A stretch of 64,000 nucleotides of DNA, from contig CAVNZM010000008.1 of the NCBI GenBank assembly GCA_963693365.1, positions 9,176,001 to 9,240,000 of the forward strand. Direction: 5' to 3'. Below, piece after piece: positions 1-55,362 of this stretch (position 1 is its first letter; each line of letters starts with the position of its first letter). The notes beneath the pieces are model-generated. The model made no database searches. It was not told the origin of the DNA and was given only the letters and a program-made list of their open reading frames with translations. The DNA is from Amoebidium appalachense (taxonomy: Eukaryota; Ichthyosporea). Made by a program: the position numbers and the translations under genes.

Positions 1-1415
<1,415 letters not shown>

Positions 1416-1945
1416 GTAAGAAGCGAGTGATTTGATTCGCTGAAACATAAGAAGCGAGCGCTTTGATTCGCTGAAACATGTTCCAGCCAATCAGACTCAG
1501 ATTGGGTCGCCGCGTTCTCCGATTGCTATGGATACTGGCACCCGATTGGCTGTACACTCTTTTTTGTTCTCACGTGAGACCCGCTCTCCCCTTCCCCCAA
1601 ACCCCTATCCCCAATAAGCCCAATCTCCCTGACAGGAAACCTGTCACTGAAGGAGATTGGGAATAAGGGGATTTTAGGGGGATTTTAAAGTGCAATGAAT
1701 TCGGGTCCGGTCGTCAAAAATAGTGACGATATCAAGAGATGAACATATGGGGGTGTGATGATACCGCGGAAGCACTGTACTAATTGCAGTCAATCGATGC
1801 GGTAGGCTGCGGTTTGAGTCTGTGCGCTTCCGGCACAGGCCACCGTTTAAAACAATGTTTTAGTATATTGCAGTCCGGCAGGGTGCGATTTGTAGAGCCT
1901 GAGAGAGCCGCCCTAACTGTAGTATCTGAAAGGGTAGAAATAAGT
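1416..1945. other. Non-coding stretch with a 32-base direct repeat
   Basis: The segment about 1417-1480 holds two adjacent copies of a 32-base unit containing GATTTGATTCGCTGAAACAT or a near variant. CCAAT-like motifs lie near 1483-1490 and 1545-1550. I see no credible coding region. Confidence 0.5.
1609..1670. repeat. Near-perfect inverted repeat (hairpin)
   Basis: The left arm 1609-1636 (starting CCCCAATAAGCCCAATCTCC) and the right arm 1640-1670 are reverse complements apart from a few mismatches and small gaps. They are separated by three A residues. The structure could be a foldback remnant of a small mobile element or a hairpin in a transcript. No open frame uses it. Confidence 0.7.
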
Positions 1946-2651
<706 letters not shown>

Positions 2652-2769
2652 ATGCACACATGCACCTCCTCCCTCTCACATGCTGGCACTCAAATCTCTC
2701 ACACTCAAGCCCTCCACCTCCGCTTCTTCATGATTAAGGCAAAGCCCGGCAGGGCGTGCCGTTACTAGT

Positions 2770-2821
2770 ATGCAAATCTGTGATTGGCGTGAATGGGGTG
2801 ATTGGCAAAATTTGTGATTGG
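2770..2821. promoter_or_regulatory. Octamer plus three inverted CCAAT motifs
   Basis: ATGCAAAT lies at 2770-2777. ATTGG, which is CCAAT on the minus strand, occurs at 2783-2787, 2801-2805 and 2817-2821. The cluster is promoter-like, but no transcript start or gene can be tied to it from sequence alone. Confidence 0.25.
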
Positions 2822-3009
2822 CGCATAATAGTGTGATGTGCACAAATATACAGGAATTTGTGTTTGTTTAAACACGCAATTTTGTAAAAGAATGCTAAAT
2901 GTTCTAAAACAGGGGACGCTGCGATTCCGGAAATTCGCGATTTCAGAATTCCCGGAGTCGTGGTTGGACTTCACCAGGGCCATGTGGGGGGGCGGGATTT
3001 TGTGGGGTC

Positions 3010-3055
<46 letters not shown>

Positions 3056-3059
3056 CCCG

Positions 3060-3450
3060 CCCGGCCCCCATGCATATGGCTGCGTATTGTAACACAACAG
3101 GCAGTTGACGGTTGCAACTGTACCCAGTATCTTCTTGATCGCCATTCAAAGGACCTGAGACTTGGCAATTTGCTGTCACGTGCGTTCATCCTATGCCAAT
3201 TTTGATAAAGTTGGAAGAGTCCAGTGGGTGTGAAGTACTGGTTCTCCGGGCTGCAAGGTTCGCCGTTCTTGTAAAATTCGAGACCTTCACAGCCATTCTC
3301 CTGCCTGACCAAATCCCGCAAAAACTGCGCCTCGTCACTCCGGCTGATTCCTTTGAGTATTTTCCCTCGGCTGGTTGTGGTATTCATGCTGGAATGCTCC
3401 CGGTCCACCGGCAACCAATGCCGGAGCCAGCGCACGTGTTCTGACTCCAT
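3060..3450 (-). CDS. Unassigned ORF, possible gene fragment
   Basis: About 130 codons read from an ATG at 3448-3450 into a G run (C run on the plus strand at 3011-3052). The composition is mixed and protein-like, unlike the simple-repeat frames around it; segments include EGLEFYKNGEPCSPENQYF and GLFQLYQNWHRMN. The aromatic and basic pattern near the end loosely recalls the YxxW...F segments of viral and transposon primase-type proteins, but I cannot assign a family. It may be a relic of a mobile element or one exon of a gene whose other exons are not visible. No partner exon or poly(A) signal was identified. Confidence 0.3.
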
Positions 3451-3457
3451 AAAAGGA

Positions 3458-3469
3458 TATATAAAAAGG
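3458..3469 (+). promoter_or_regulatory. TATA-box-like motif
   Basis: TATATAAAAAGG on the plus strand lies upstream of the candidate first exon at 4306 and of the receptor gene. It is a good match to a TATA element, but start-site evidence is absent. Confidence 0.3.
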
Positions 3470-3665
3470 GGTTGGGGTTTACGCTGTTTACTCGAGGCAA
3501 AGAGAACCAGTCTCAGGTATGGGGGGGGTTTTGCTCGGAATATCCCCTCAGCGGTATATCATGATCACGTACATAGATGTCGGGTGGTGACTATATATCA
3601 GGGTTTACTTTCTCTACGAGACACCATAAAGACTACAAGGAGAAATCAATTAGTTGGGGTTCCCC

Positions 3666-3667
<2 letters not shown>

Positions 3668-3717
<50 letters not shown>
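3668..3717. repeat. T homopolymer of about 50 bases
   Basis: An almost uninterrupted T run with no coding content. It could be the poly(A) tail of a minus-strand retroposed sequence, since the ORF at 3060-3450 lies on that strand, but no boundaries or target-site duplication were seen. Confidence 0.8.
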
Positions 3718-3720
<3 letters not shown>

Positions 3721-4305
3721 TTCAGGGATCTGGACAGGAATTTGCGGTACGTCAGCAGTCAGGAATTAGAAATTGTCACGATTCCAGCATATGTACATAG
3801 GGGTGAAGACAAAGCAAACTCACTTGAAAAAGCAGAAAAGCTGACATCTTTACCGGGTTCAAATTTTATTATTGTACCTGTATATTGTGTTTATTCTGTA
3901 TGCAATGCACATCTACACGTGCTAATAACGACATGGATGTGTGTGAGCTGTGTTCTCCTTTACCTTTGACACTTTTCCACCCAGGTAGATGCCAAGATCA
4001 CGTTTGGATTTTTGATGCTGGAAGTCTGACTTCTTTTTCTTTTTCTTCTTACCTTTTACATCGTTCTTGTTTTTGTTTGCTTTTTTCGGTTTCTTTCCTG
4101 GTCCTTCTCCTCCGTCTCCTTCTCCTCCTTCTTCTTCTTTTCCCTTTCTTCTTTTCTTCCCCCAGTGCTCTGACAACAATAAGTTAAAACACACATCCGA
4201 CAGATGATTATTCATCTATTTCACAACAATAAGACCTCCTTATATAGAAGATTTCCACACGGCTGTCTGTATAGAAAAGCCAAGAAAACAGGTTTTTTAC
4301 ATATA

Positions 4306-4419
4306 ATGGGTTCTGCCTGCTCGAGAGGTCCGCCGAGTGAGCCCAGGTGGGACTGGAGAGTTGACGTTGAGGAGGTTCCGTGTGGGGGCTATGACTGTGG
4401 TACTTTCAGAGCCCTTAAG
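4306..4419 (+). CDS. Possible upstream coding exon (receptor 5' exon?)
   Basis: An ATG in ATATAATGGG starts a 38-codon open stretch (begins MGSACSRG, ends GTFRALK). It ends at AAG|GTGTGT, followed within a few bases by a C run, the same donor-plus-C-tract arrangement seen in many introns of this window. It ends in phase 0 and could therefore join the receptor exon at 5632. Against this, the receptor already has an ATG right after its acceptor and a normal-looking short N-terminus, and the peptide resembles nothing I recognise. Confidence 0.2.
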
Positions 4420-4427
4420 GTGTGTAT

Positions 4428-4843
<416 letters not shown>

Positions 4844-5205
4844 ATGCACATGTACTTCTTCTTCCTCCACCCCCTCCTCCTCCTCCTCCTCTCCGCCCCC
4901 CTACACCCACCCCCTCCTCTCTCCCATGGCCTTTTGCAAATTATTGAAAGGAAGTTCACACTTTGAAGAACGAGAAAACCCATAATTTTAAAGGGAGGAA
5001 CGGATCGACAAGAAGCCTTACCTGCATATCTTTATTTCCTTTTCCTCTCTTTGCAGTTGCACACTGTAAGCTTCTAACTTGGCCTCCTTTGTTTTTGTTT
5101 GAAATAAAAATCGAGGCAGTGATATTCATCATGCACATACAATGGTGATGTAAGCACTAGAAAAGCACAAAAGCACACATTTTGAAAGCATACACGAAAG
5201 CCTGA

Positions 5206-5255
5206 ATCCCCCCCCCCCCCCCCCCTCCCCCTGTCTGACCCCCTCCGCCCCCCCT

Positions 5256-5287
<32 letters not shown>

Positions 5288-5293
5288 TTCCCC

Positions 5294-5324
<31 letters not shown>

Positions 5325-5332
5325 ACACACAC
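5206..5332. repeat. Interrupted C-run block
   Basis: Several C runs separated by short T- or G-containing breaks. Another lies at 5464-5515 in the pyrimidine-rich tract that precedes the receptor exon acceptor at 5631. Confidence 0.85.
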
Positions 5333-5631
5333 ACATGTATGTTTTCTGCTAACAACCCCCCGAAAGTCAAAGAATGAATTGAAAAGAGAGGTGCAAACTG
5401 AAGCGTATAGGGGACATGTGCATCGACCCAAACCGTTGAAACAACAAAACAGCAAAAACGATGCCCCCCCCCCCCCCCCCCCCCCCTCTCCTCCCTCCCT
5501 CCCCCCCCCCCCCCGCCCTCTCCCACTTCCCAGCCCTCCCCCTTCCCCCCTCCCCCCGGATCCTCTCCCCTCACACACCCCTCCGTACCCCACTGTACGC
5601 ACACTTACTCTCGTGCTTCCTCATTCCACAG

Positions 5632-6721
5632 ATGACGAATCTCACAGTTGCGTCTGCTAGCCTTCTGGCGTGTGTTTTGATCTTGATGTTCACGTTTTGG
5701 AGGTGGAAAAACCACCCAACCACGATGTCTCCCATTCAATACTTCCCTGCGTATTTGTGCATGGCGGATACGCTTATGGCCGTGGCTTCGATAATCAAAA
5801 GTATTCCTGTTAATAGCCCAGGGCCTGTTCCCGGAGGCCACCTACCGTGTGTGATAGAGGGACCTATATGGCAAACGGCGGTTTTCAGCGGGGGTTTTAC
5901 CACGGCATGGATTGCGTATGCGCTTTTACAGACACTTACGGGACGGGGTCCAATGGGGTTTTGCGGGAAACATGAAAACTCGAGAATTTCGCACATGATC
6001 GTGTTGATGCTTTGGTTTTTGATTGTACCGTTGGTTTTGGCCATACCACCAGCATTTACAGGCCAGTACGGAGTGAATCGTACACGGTGCGGTTTAAAAC
6101 ACCAATTGCGAGTTCTATCCCTTATTTACAACGTAATCATCCCGATGGCGTGTGTTGTTATTGCCGGTGTATTTCACTTATGTTCTCTCTACCTTCTCAA
6201 CAAATCGCACAGGCTTCGCACTAACCGTGGTGTTTTTCAGCTGGAGTTCACGGCGTTATACAACCTTACAGGAGTTTTCGGCAAACGCCCAGAGGATTCA
6301 TCAAATCTTATGTCCCATGGGCCCCTACCGCGTATGCCCAGCCACGTTAGTTCTCATCACAACATACAACCACATGAACATATATCGGACTTGCCAATGG
6401 CGACATCTCAACAGTTACCACACACAACTACACCCGAGTCAACCACACATGAACCCGTAGCCTTTCACACACCAACAAACACACATGATTTGACAGACAC
6501 AGTGTCTTGGACATTACATGAGTGTGTCACGAGTGGTTTGGGATGCGGTGTGAATGCAAAGTGGAATGCAAATATGTTGAAAATTCCCACAATATCAGAC
6601 GGCCGGCTGCCATCCATTGAGCTCCCCGTCGCATCGAATGCAGACAACCAGGTAGGTGTGGTGGCCGGGGGATTGGGGTGGGTTGTGTGGGTAGGTGTGT
6701 GGGTGGGGTTGGGGTGGGGGT

Positions 6722-6763
<42 letters not shown>

Positions 6764-7160
6764 TGGAGTGTATTGTGGTGGAAACATGGGGGATGGAGTG
6801 TATTGTGGTGGAAACATGGGGGATGGAGTGTATTGTGGTGGAAACATGAGGAGAACGGGAGGGCATGGTCAAACCTTTCATGGGAAGATCCGGGGAGAGG
6901 GGAGGGGGGGGGGAGGGGGGGGGGGGGGAGAGGGTAATTCTGGCACTAGTATGCTAGCAGGGCATGCAAGGGTGGAATGGGCAAGGGGGGAAGGGGAGGT
7001 AAAGGGAGGGCGGGGGAGGGGGCGGAAGGGGGGGGGGGGGGGGGAGGAAAGAGGGAGGGGGGTTTGGAAGGAGGAGAGGGGGTTTGATGTGGAAGAGGTG
7101 GCGATGTTTTTCTTTTCTTTTCTTTTCTTTTTTCTTTTTCTTTTTTTCTTTCTTTTTTTT

Positions 7161-7191
<31 letters not shown>

Positions 7192-7842
7192 GGGGAGGGG
7201 AGGGGGGGGGGGGAGGGAGAGGGGGGGGTAAAACATGCATTTCGTCAGGTTGGCTCATCTACATTCGGAGAAACTGGGATGAAGGACCCCAGCTCAGACA
7301 CCCCCGTTAACACCCCCGTTGTGTTACCTGAGAGAAGCAGTGAAACGACCACAGCACCACCACCAAGACAATCGATTGTGCACCAAACGAACATACACGA
7401 AAAAGATATGAAAAAACGTGCAACTGCAATTAGAAGACTGGCGATATTTTTTGTCTTTTTTGCTATTGCGTTCATTTTTCAGTGGATGCCCTATGCTCTG
7501 CACGGGGTGATATCCGTTTATTATGGCTGCACGTTTGATGCACTAGTACTGACTCAGGCAGCAACGGTAAATTCGGGGGGGCTTTTGGACGCGCTCCTTT
7601 ATAGCTGCTTGTTGTTTCATAGGCGCAAAACACCGTATGGTGGGGGTCAAAAGACAAAGCATACTGAAATTTCGCATGTTGAAAATGCACCTGCACCACT
7701 GGCACTCAGTAGTGTAGTTGAAGAGTCTGAAAGAGCAAATTCACTGACAAATCCACATAATACCCCCGTGGGACCCGAAAGTGGCGGGGTTAGGGAGATT
7801 CTGAGATGCGCCGATGGGCGGCGTAGTGTAGGGTGCACGTAG
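5632..7842 (+). CDS. cAMP-receptor-like seven-transmembrane receptor (class E type), two exons
   Basis: Exon 1 is 5632-6651 (340 codons, phase 0, donor CAG|GTAGGT). Exon 2 is 7249-7842 (197 codons plus stop, acceptor TCAG). The product is 537 residues. Transmembrane segments are TM1 about 5-24 (followed by FWRWKNH), TM2 36-57, TM3 76-100 after Cys73, TM4 118-140, TM5 164-188, TM6 403-427 (ends QWMPYALHGV) and TM7 440-463 (NSGGLLDALLYS). An N-glycosylation site (NLT) sits next to the start. The order and the FWRxK and NxxxGLLxALxY motifs match the Dictyostelium cAMP-receptor-like family, whose members signal through G proteins at the plasma membrane. The third cytoplasmic loop, about 210 residues rich in Thr, His and Pro, is unusually long. 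The start was chosen as the ATG immediately after a pyrimidine-rich acceptor; an upstream exon is possible. The ligand cannot be inferred. Confidence 0.8.
6719..6850. repeat. G run followed by three 29-base direct repeats (receptor intron)
   Basis: A G run of about 44 bases is followed by three near-identical copies of a 29-base unit (GGATGGAGTGTATTGTGGTG plus GAAACATGG) at about 6763-6850, all within the 597-base receptor intron. They are contiguous and have no spacers. Confidence 0.85.
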
Positions 7843-8054
7843 TGTTATGTATTTGATAACAACGTAAACTTAAATGGCTGCATGTTGATCGTGGGTATTT
7901 AACGACTAAGTTGATATTTCTTGATCATTGCACACATCACGGGTTGGCAATTCCGTAAAAAGACACCATTGCCATATATGGGCAAAATCAATCCATGGGG
8001 ACATCAGTGGCAGCCGGCCCAGGACGCCAGCTAACTGTGTGCCGAAAGAATGCC

Positions 8055-8141
8055 AAAAAACACCCGATAGCATAGAGTGCATGCAAAAAACACCCAATAG
8101 CATAGAGTGCATGCAAAAAACACCCAATAGCATAGAGTGCA

Positions 8142-8199
<58 letters not shown>
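8055..8199. repeat. Three 30-base direct repeats abutting a C run
   Basis: Units at 8055-8084, 8085-8114 and 8115-8144 (AAAAAACACCCAATAGCATA plus GAGTGCATGC; the first unit has one change) are contiguous and pass directly into a C run of about 55 bases. Confidence 0.9.
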
Positions 8200-8201
<2 letters not shown>

Positions 8202-8441
8202 GCGCTGCCGCCGCGAAAAAAAAAAAAAGGCTCTCCTTTGGAGAAGTTCACGATGGTGGCAGAGGTGGGTAGAGAGGGGGAAGGGGCCCCGGGGTGGAAT
8301 AAATGCTCACACAGCACGAAGCACACACCCTTGATGGACAACACAATACAGATCTTGCACACACCACAGAGTATGCATCATAAGTAAGGCCTATCTCAGG
8401 GGAAGCCAAGTCACCCACAACACACGGTTTTCGACCCCGAA

Positions 8442-8473
<32 letters not shown>

Positions 8474-8713
8474 GAGAGAGAGAGAGAGAGGGGGGGGGGG
8501 GGGGGAGGGGGGTAGAATAAGAACGACACGGGTGCATCCGTGAGTGCAAAATGAGCCCCGAAAAGGCACAAAGAACGCAAATAAAATGGGGGTTTGGGGG
8601 GTGGGGGGTGGAAGAGGCATGTAGAAATTTAAATTTAAAAGGGAAGCGAAACGGACACTATCATCCCAAAACCTGACCGGGTTATTCTAGTTGAATTGTG
8701 ATTCAATTTGAAT

Positions 8714-8723
8714 TTTATTTATT
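8714..8723 (-). terminator. Overlapping poly(A) signals of the tropomyosin gene
   Basis: On the minus strand this reads AATAAATAAA, two overlapping AATAAA hexamers about 330 bases past the tropomyosin stop codon. It is the best poly(A) signal in the expected place. Confidence 0.5.
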
Positions 8724-9054
8724 CTTCACGAAGCATTCAGAAAGAAAAGAGAGTCACAACATTCTGTGCATCCCCCCCCCCCCCCCCCCCCACAAAGTAC
8801 TGCCTGCCGCTCAACATTTGCAAAGCCTATTGGTATACCACTGCCGAAAAAATAACCAAATTTCAAGATCCTTTCTAAAGTAATTTTTTGATCAGCAAGA
8901 GCGATCTGCCAGCAGATGGAATGCCTAATCACCCAGCACTTTCTTCACTATCATATCAACACAATAAATACCACATGCCAACTATTCACCTAAATTTCGC
9001 GCAAAACTTCTAATTTTTTCAGCGTTCTAGAATCATATTGCCTACTTGCATAGC

Positions 9055-10836
9055 CTATCCCAGCAGTTCGTGCAGTGTCTTTTCCAGCTCACCCTTGACC
9101 TCCTGGTACTTCTTGTTTTCGGCCTCGACCTCTGTTTGCAGCTTTTTGCAGCTGCGCTCCAAGTCACGCACCTGAAGTGAGTAGGCAGCAGTCAGCAAAA
9201 GTCACAAGATCCCTTCCCCCCTTTCACCGCACCGTCCAAAAAAGGGTCCACCTCACGAATCTTTTCTCTAAAGGCATAAAACATATGCGCGCGCACACAC
9301 ACACACACGACCCTTACTAGAAAACAAGCCCCTCCCCCTCCCCCATCCCCCCCCCCCTTTTCCTCCCAAAAAAAAAAAGGGCACCGGGGGGGGGGGGGGG
9401 GTGAGGGGGGAGGGGGGATGTATGAAGTTTGGCGGTTGGAAATGTGAAGGAGACACCAAAGGACAAAGCACAGAACCTCACAAAAGAGAAACCACGAAAT
9501 CAAGCAATTTTAAGATGCACTAAAAAAGGAAGCGTGCAGGCAGACGACACTTGAACAGAGCCCATCGGCGAGGGGGGAAGGGGGGGGGGGGGGGGGGGGA
9601 ACATAAAAACCAGTGTGCACATCCTTAAAAGAAAGAAAGAAAGAAGAAAGATAAAAGAAAAGGAGGGGAAAAAATAAGACTAGTTCTTATTACATTTCTT
9701 GCTGTAATTAAACAGGCAGAAAATAAAGGCCCACACCATCGAGAAAAGCCCCCCCCCCCCCCCCCTCCCCCTTCCCCCGGGCCCCCCCTTCCCCCCGCCG
9801 GACCATAAAACAGGAAAGAAGAACAAACTGTCTGGTCTTTGTGGTGTAGACCTACAAAAGAGAAAAAAAGTCTAAATAGAAGATCCATCCCCCCCTTCCC
9901 CCCCCCCCCCCCCCCCCCCCCTCTGCCCCGTTCCTTCCCCGCCAAAACCCGGCCCATGGATCACGAAGTGCGAAGGAAAAGGCAGAGGCTCTGCGATGGG
10001 CATGAAACACTCCAGACTCCCTCCTCCTGTTCACCGAATGTGTTGAGGTGAATGGATGCAGGTGGGGAAGGGTGAAGGAAAGAGCACTTGCCTTACGCTC
10101 GAGCTGCTCAGCCTGAAGCTCAAGGTCGCCGCTGGCCTTCGAACCCTGTCGTGAATGGTGCAGCTGCTCTTCCGCTGTCTCCAAGTCGGCCTCAAGCCTC
10201 TTCTGCTTCTGCTCAGCTGCCGCCAGACGTGCCTCTGCTTTCTCTGCCTTGGAGTTGAAGTCCTGCAAAAAAAAAGTGTATATGCGTGGGTACAGGTAAG
10301 GGAGAAAAAAGCATAGTGAACTTTTCCGTGAACAAAAATGCTAACTATGCAATCTGAGCAGATCCGGAAGAGTTTAGTGGTCCAAACTGGATCTTACATG
10401 TTGACTGCTTTTGTGCTTTCAATGCTCCATAAAATCTTAAACGAGCGTATTCGTTCATCCTGTAAGCAAAAACTTGCTCACAAAAAACCAAGTTTAGACT
10501 TATAAGCACGCAAAGGGATACCTTGAGCTGCCTCTCGAGTTCGTCCACCTTGCTGGTCTCGTTGCTCTTCCCCTTTCCCCGTGCGTGGCGCTCAGCGGTG
10601 TCCGCCCTGTCCTCAAGTTCCTTCAGCTTTGCTTGCAGATTTGTGTTTCTCTCCTCCGCCTTGGCCAAATCGTCTTCGAGCAGCTTGAGTTTGTTATTAA
10701 GCGACTGCAACTTTCCCTCAGCATCATGCGCTTGGTTTGTGGCTGCTTTCAGGTCGGCCTCTGCCCGTTCGGCACGCTCGGCTGCGGCCGTAGCGTCAGC
10801 CTTCAGGGTTTCCATCTTCTTCTTAATAGCCTCCAT
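9055..10836 (-). CDS. Tropomyosin, three exons, 200 residues
   Basis: Minus-strand exons are 10836-10522 (105 codons), 10262-10092 (57 codons) and 9171-9055 (38 codons plus stop), all joined in phase 0. The N-terminus MEAIKKKMETLKADATAAAE matches the conserved tropomyosin start. The whole protein is a heptad-repeat coiled coil rich in Ala, Glu, Lys and Leu, ending GELEKTLHELLG. Tropomyosin dimers polymerise along actin filaments and control myosin and formin access. At 200 residues it matches the short fungal type (about five 40-residue actin-binding periods) and is well below the 248- and 284-residue metazoan forms. Intron 2 must use a GC donor (AAG|GCAAGT), because the neighbouring GT would create a stop after splicing. 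The start has an A at -3 and G at +4. It is divergently arranged with the TFIIIC gene. Alternative exons within the 920-base intron cannot be excluded. Confidence 0.88.
9352..9950. repeat. C and G homopolymer tracts in tropomyosin intron 2
   Basis: Interrupted C runs at 9347-9359, 9750-9800 and 9893-9920 and G runs at 9386-9402 and 9576-9600 fill the larger intron. No exon-like coding stretch was seen between them. Confidence 0.75.
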
Positions 10837-12534
10837 TTTTCTAGTTTGAGGGAAACAAGCCTGGCTTGAAGTTTAGCGATGTTATGGATATATTTGATGT
10901 TTTTCAAAATGACGGAAAGAAGGCTTGCAACTCGGGCAGGCAAAAAGCTTTAGAACCGTTGAGACTTGAGTTTCGGAAAAGCGGCTGAACTTTGAAAAGT
11001 TTGAAGCTTTGCTCTAAGGCTCATAAGGGAAGCTAACTCATGACTTGTATTTAACGGATGCGCTTTAAACGAATCAAAATGCGCTTTTAATATTTGTTAA
11101 TATTCTTCTTGACGGATATAAATTTACCATTTACATACCACCGTAGAAGTCATGCACAAAATACTGCAGTTTGGGTGGGAAAGAGACTTTTTAACCATAA
11201 AGAAGCCAGAGACAGAGCCCAAAAAAGTCTCACTATGTATACTTTCAAATAGTCTTAGTAATTTGTTTTATTGCTACAAATATACTGCATATGACCATGA
11301 ATGAGCGGTTTGGATGGGGAACCTTTCATAGCTGGGCCATGTTCACGGGGCCTTCAGTGGGTCCTGATTGGTGGATTCAAAAAAGCACAAAGTACCTGCC
11401 AAAAGTGGAAAGTAGTTTCTTCGGCGCGGCCCGCCGGGCCGCCACTGCTGGCCGCCAGGCTCTCGCGTGCCATGAAAACCCGGCAACAAAACTAAGAAAG
11501 AACAGTAAAAGCTTCTGAATTAATGAACACATATAATTGTATGTGCCAACAGGCAAAACATATAAGCGTGCTATACTTAAAAAGTTTCTTTAGACATGGG
11601 CAACTTCAGCCGGACATGCCCGCGCCCGGCAGCGGTGCCGCATGTACATGTGTGGGGGGCGGTTTACTCGCGTATGCGTATCTATCAATAAGGGTGACCT
11701 GTTACTAAATGTGGTAGAACCGGAGGTTATGGGCGGCTTTATTCTCTTTTCTACTTCTCTCACCCAGTATATCCGTTATAAAATGACCGTGTTAGATCAC
11801 CTTATTAATGCTGCACAGTATGATATTGTGATACGGTGTCTTAACTTTCTCTCGGAGCTACCAATGCTAGCTTCTGCTTATCCATATTCTATACTAGGGT
11901 TGTTTTATTGCATACAGTGTACATAAGTCACTAGCTGCATTTGATTGGCTGCGCTGGAAAACGCAGTAGTGTCAAGCAAGCCTTCCCCTGACACCTGACG
12001 ATGTCCGCAGCAAAAAAAAAGCAAAGTGCATAAACCCCCCATGTGCCTGTCAAGTGCCTGATTCACCTCAGATAGTATAGGGAGACGATGGCGGGAAAGA
12101 AATTGCGCAAACACAGGTACATACGCACGATGTGCAGCTCACAGGCTGCCTGCGCTTAGTGTCACACGTTGGCCAGCTAATACCTGGTTTACCCTTTTTG
12201 GAACATCAGCTGGTATAGTGAACACCACTGGAAAGAACGCTAAAGCGCGTATTTTCATCAGCGTAAAGCAGAGAAAGTTCAGTTTTAGGTAGTTACGCAG
12301 TCTGCCGGAAACCTTGTTAAGGATTTTTGCCAAAATTTGGCGTTTTTCGCACTTTTGCAAATCCACAGACCTCCCTGCTCTCCATCGGTGTTAGTACCTT
12401 GTGGCTTTTACCCTGCATTAGGGTGAAACCTAATCGAATAAATGTAAGGCTCTCCATGGGAGACGCCGTCATGTTCTTATAGGTTTTTTCGTTACAGCAG
12501 CCGTGAGGTCTGCTGAGCTCTCCGAGTTGCAAAC
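10837..12534. other. Divergent intergenic region (tropomyosin / TFIIIC promoters)
   Basis: About 1.7 kb of mixed-composition DNA lies between two divergent starts, with almost no simple repeats, in contrast to the rest of the window. Scattered CCAAT/ATTGG motifs occur (for example near 11366 and 11944). Short open frames here have no recognisable protein character. It probably contains both 5' untranslated regions and promoters. Confidence 0.5.
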
Positions 12535-54253
<41,719 letters not shown>

Positions 54254-54839
54254 TGTTGTTGCCTAAATGTGCACAGGTGTGTGTCTGAGGGGAAAAGAGG
54301 AGGGGGGGGGGGGGGGGGGGGGGGGCTACTCCGGAGGGAGGAGGGGAGAGAAGGAAAAGGGGGGGGGGGGGGGGGGGGGGAGGGGGGGAAGGGGGGATTC
54401 CACGGTGTGATTGTAGTCGGTTGTTTGCTGGCATGGCATGTGTGCCAATTGTGTCATCTTGATATGAATGTGCGAGTTTTTTTCGGGTAGATGTACCATG
54501 TTCAAGATAGTCTATCCAGCTATTTCAGCTATATGCATGGGTTTTTGCTTTTGTTTCCCATGCTTAATGTTAATGGAAGGCAGCAGAATGAATATGCGTG
54601 TATGTAGGCTTTTGCTAAACCGGTGTGTGTTTGACCTGTGTGCCTGTGTTAACGTGTACCTTTAGTAGGTAAGGTATTTGTAGTGGTGAGGTTATATAGT
54701 CAAAAGTTATGCAAGTTGGAATTTGAATTCACGTTTTGTATTTTTAAACCTGTAGTCACGTCACGTCATTCACGATCACGAAACATGAAACGGTGTATGA
54801 AAGATTTAAATGTATATCGTAAAGCATAATCGTATTGGC

Positions 54840-54845
54840 AATAAA
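54840..54845 (+). terminator. Poly(A) signal of the TFIIIC gene
   Basis: AATAAA 587 bases after the stop codon, in GGCAATAAACC. A second A-rich cluster with AATAAA variants follows at 54905-54930. Confidence 0.5.
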
Positions 54846-55362
54846 CCACCTTGTTGTGTGTATCCGTGTAGTTCTGTGTGACCATCATGTATCGAGTGTA
54901 AGATTAAAAAATTAAAAATAAAAATAAAACCATGAGTATTTTGTGATTAAATGGTCTAACGATTAACCACGGCATTCCACGGTGGTGGATAAAACACCAT
55001 TGCAACGAGCTGAATCATAACAACGACCGATGGCAAAAATGGTCGTCTGTGCCATTTGATAACTGTAAGATATTCTTTTTCTAAATAAGCTCCTTGCCTT
55101 CTGTCATGGTAAATGGGCTTTCAGCATAACGGTATTCCCTAGTAGATTGTAGAGACAAATGCTGCTACACGTACGGTGCACCTTGTATGGCAATGCCTAA
55201 AAAAAGGCAGCCTCGTATGTGGAAAATAACAATCACTTGCTCGGTGTCATTGGCGGCCACTCGGCAATATGATCGGGTGACGTGATCGTTCACGTTCATA
55301 TTGACTTCAATCGGACGAGCCATCCTCCAGGCACAAAGATCCACGCACGATCCCCCCCTCCA

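Larger units (their letters stand above)
7843..9054. other. Convergent spacer between receptor and tropomyosin genes
   Basis: This spacer holds the 30-base triple repeat, a C run of about 55 bases, G runs at 8443-8472 and 8491-8512, and the tropomyosin 3' untranslated region. AATAAA-like signals for the plus-strand receptor occur at about 8299 and 8580, but neither can be assigned. No further coding region is credible. Confidence 0.5.

Noticed and set aside
3922-4215. Lysine-rich minus-strand ORF (KKRRKGKEEEGG...)
   Set aside because: Most of it translates a CTT/TTC-rich tract. It has no recognisable family and no supporting splice sites.
6763-8144. CRISPR-like direct repeats (29-base x3 and 30-base x3)
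   Set aside because: The units are contiguous without spacers, and the window is clearly eukaryotic; these are minisatellites.
11291-11926. Short plus-strand ORFs upstream of the TFIIIC gene
   Set aside because: They have no domain and no conserved look, and they lie in the presumed divergent promoter region.
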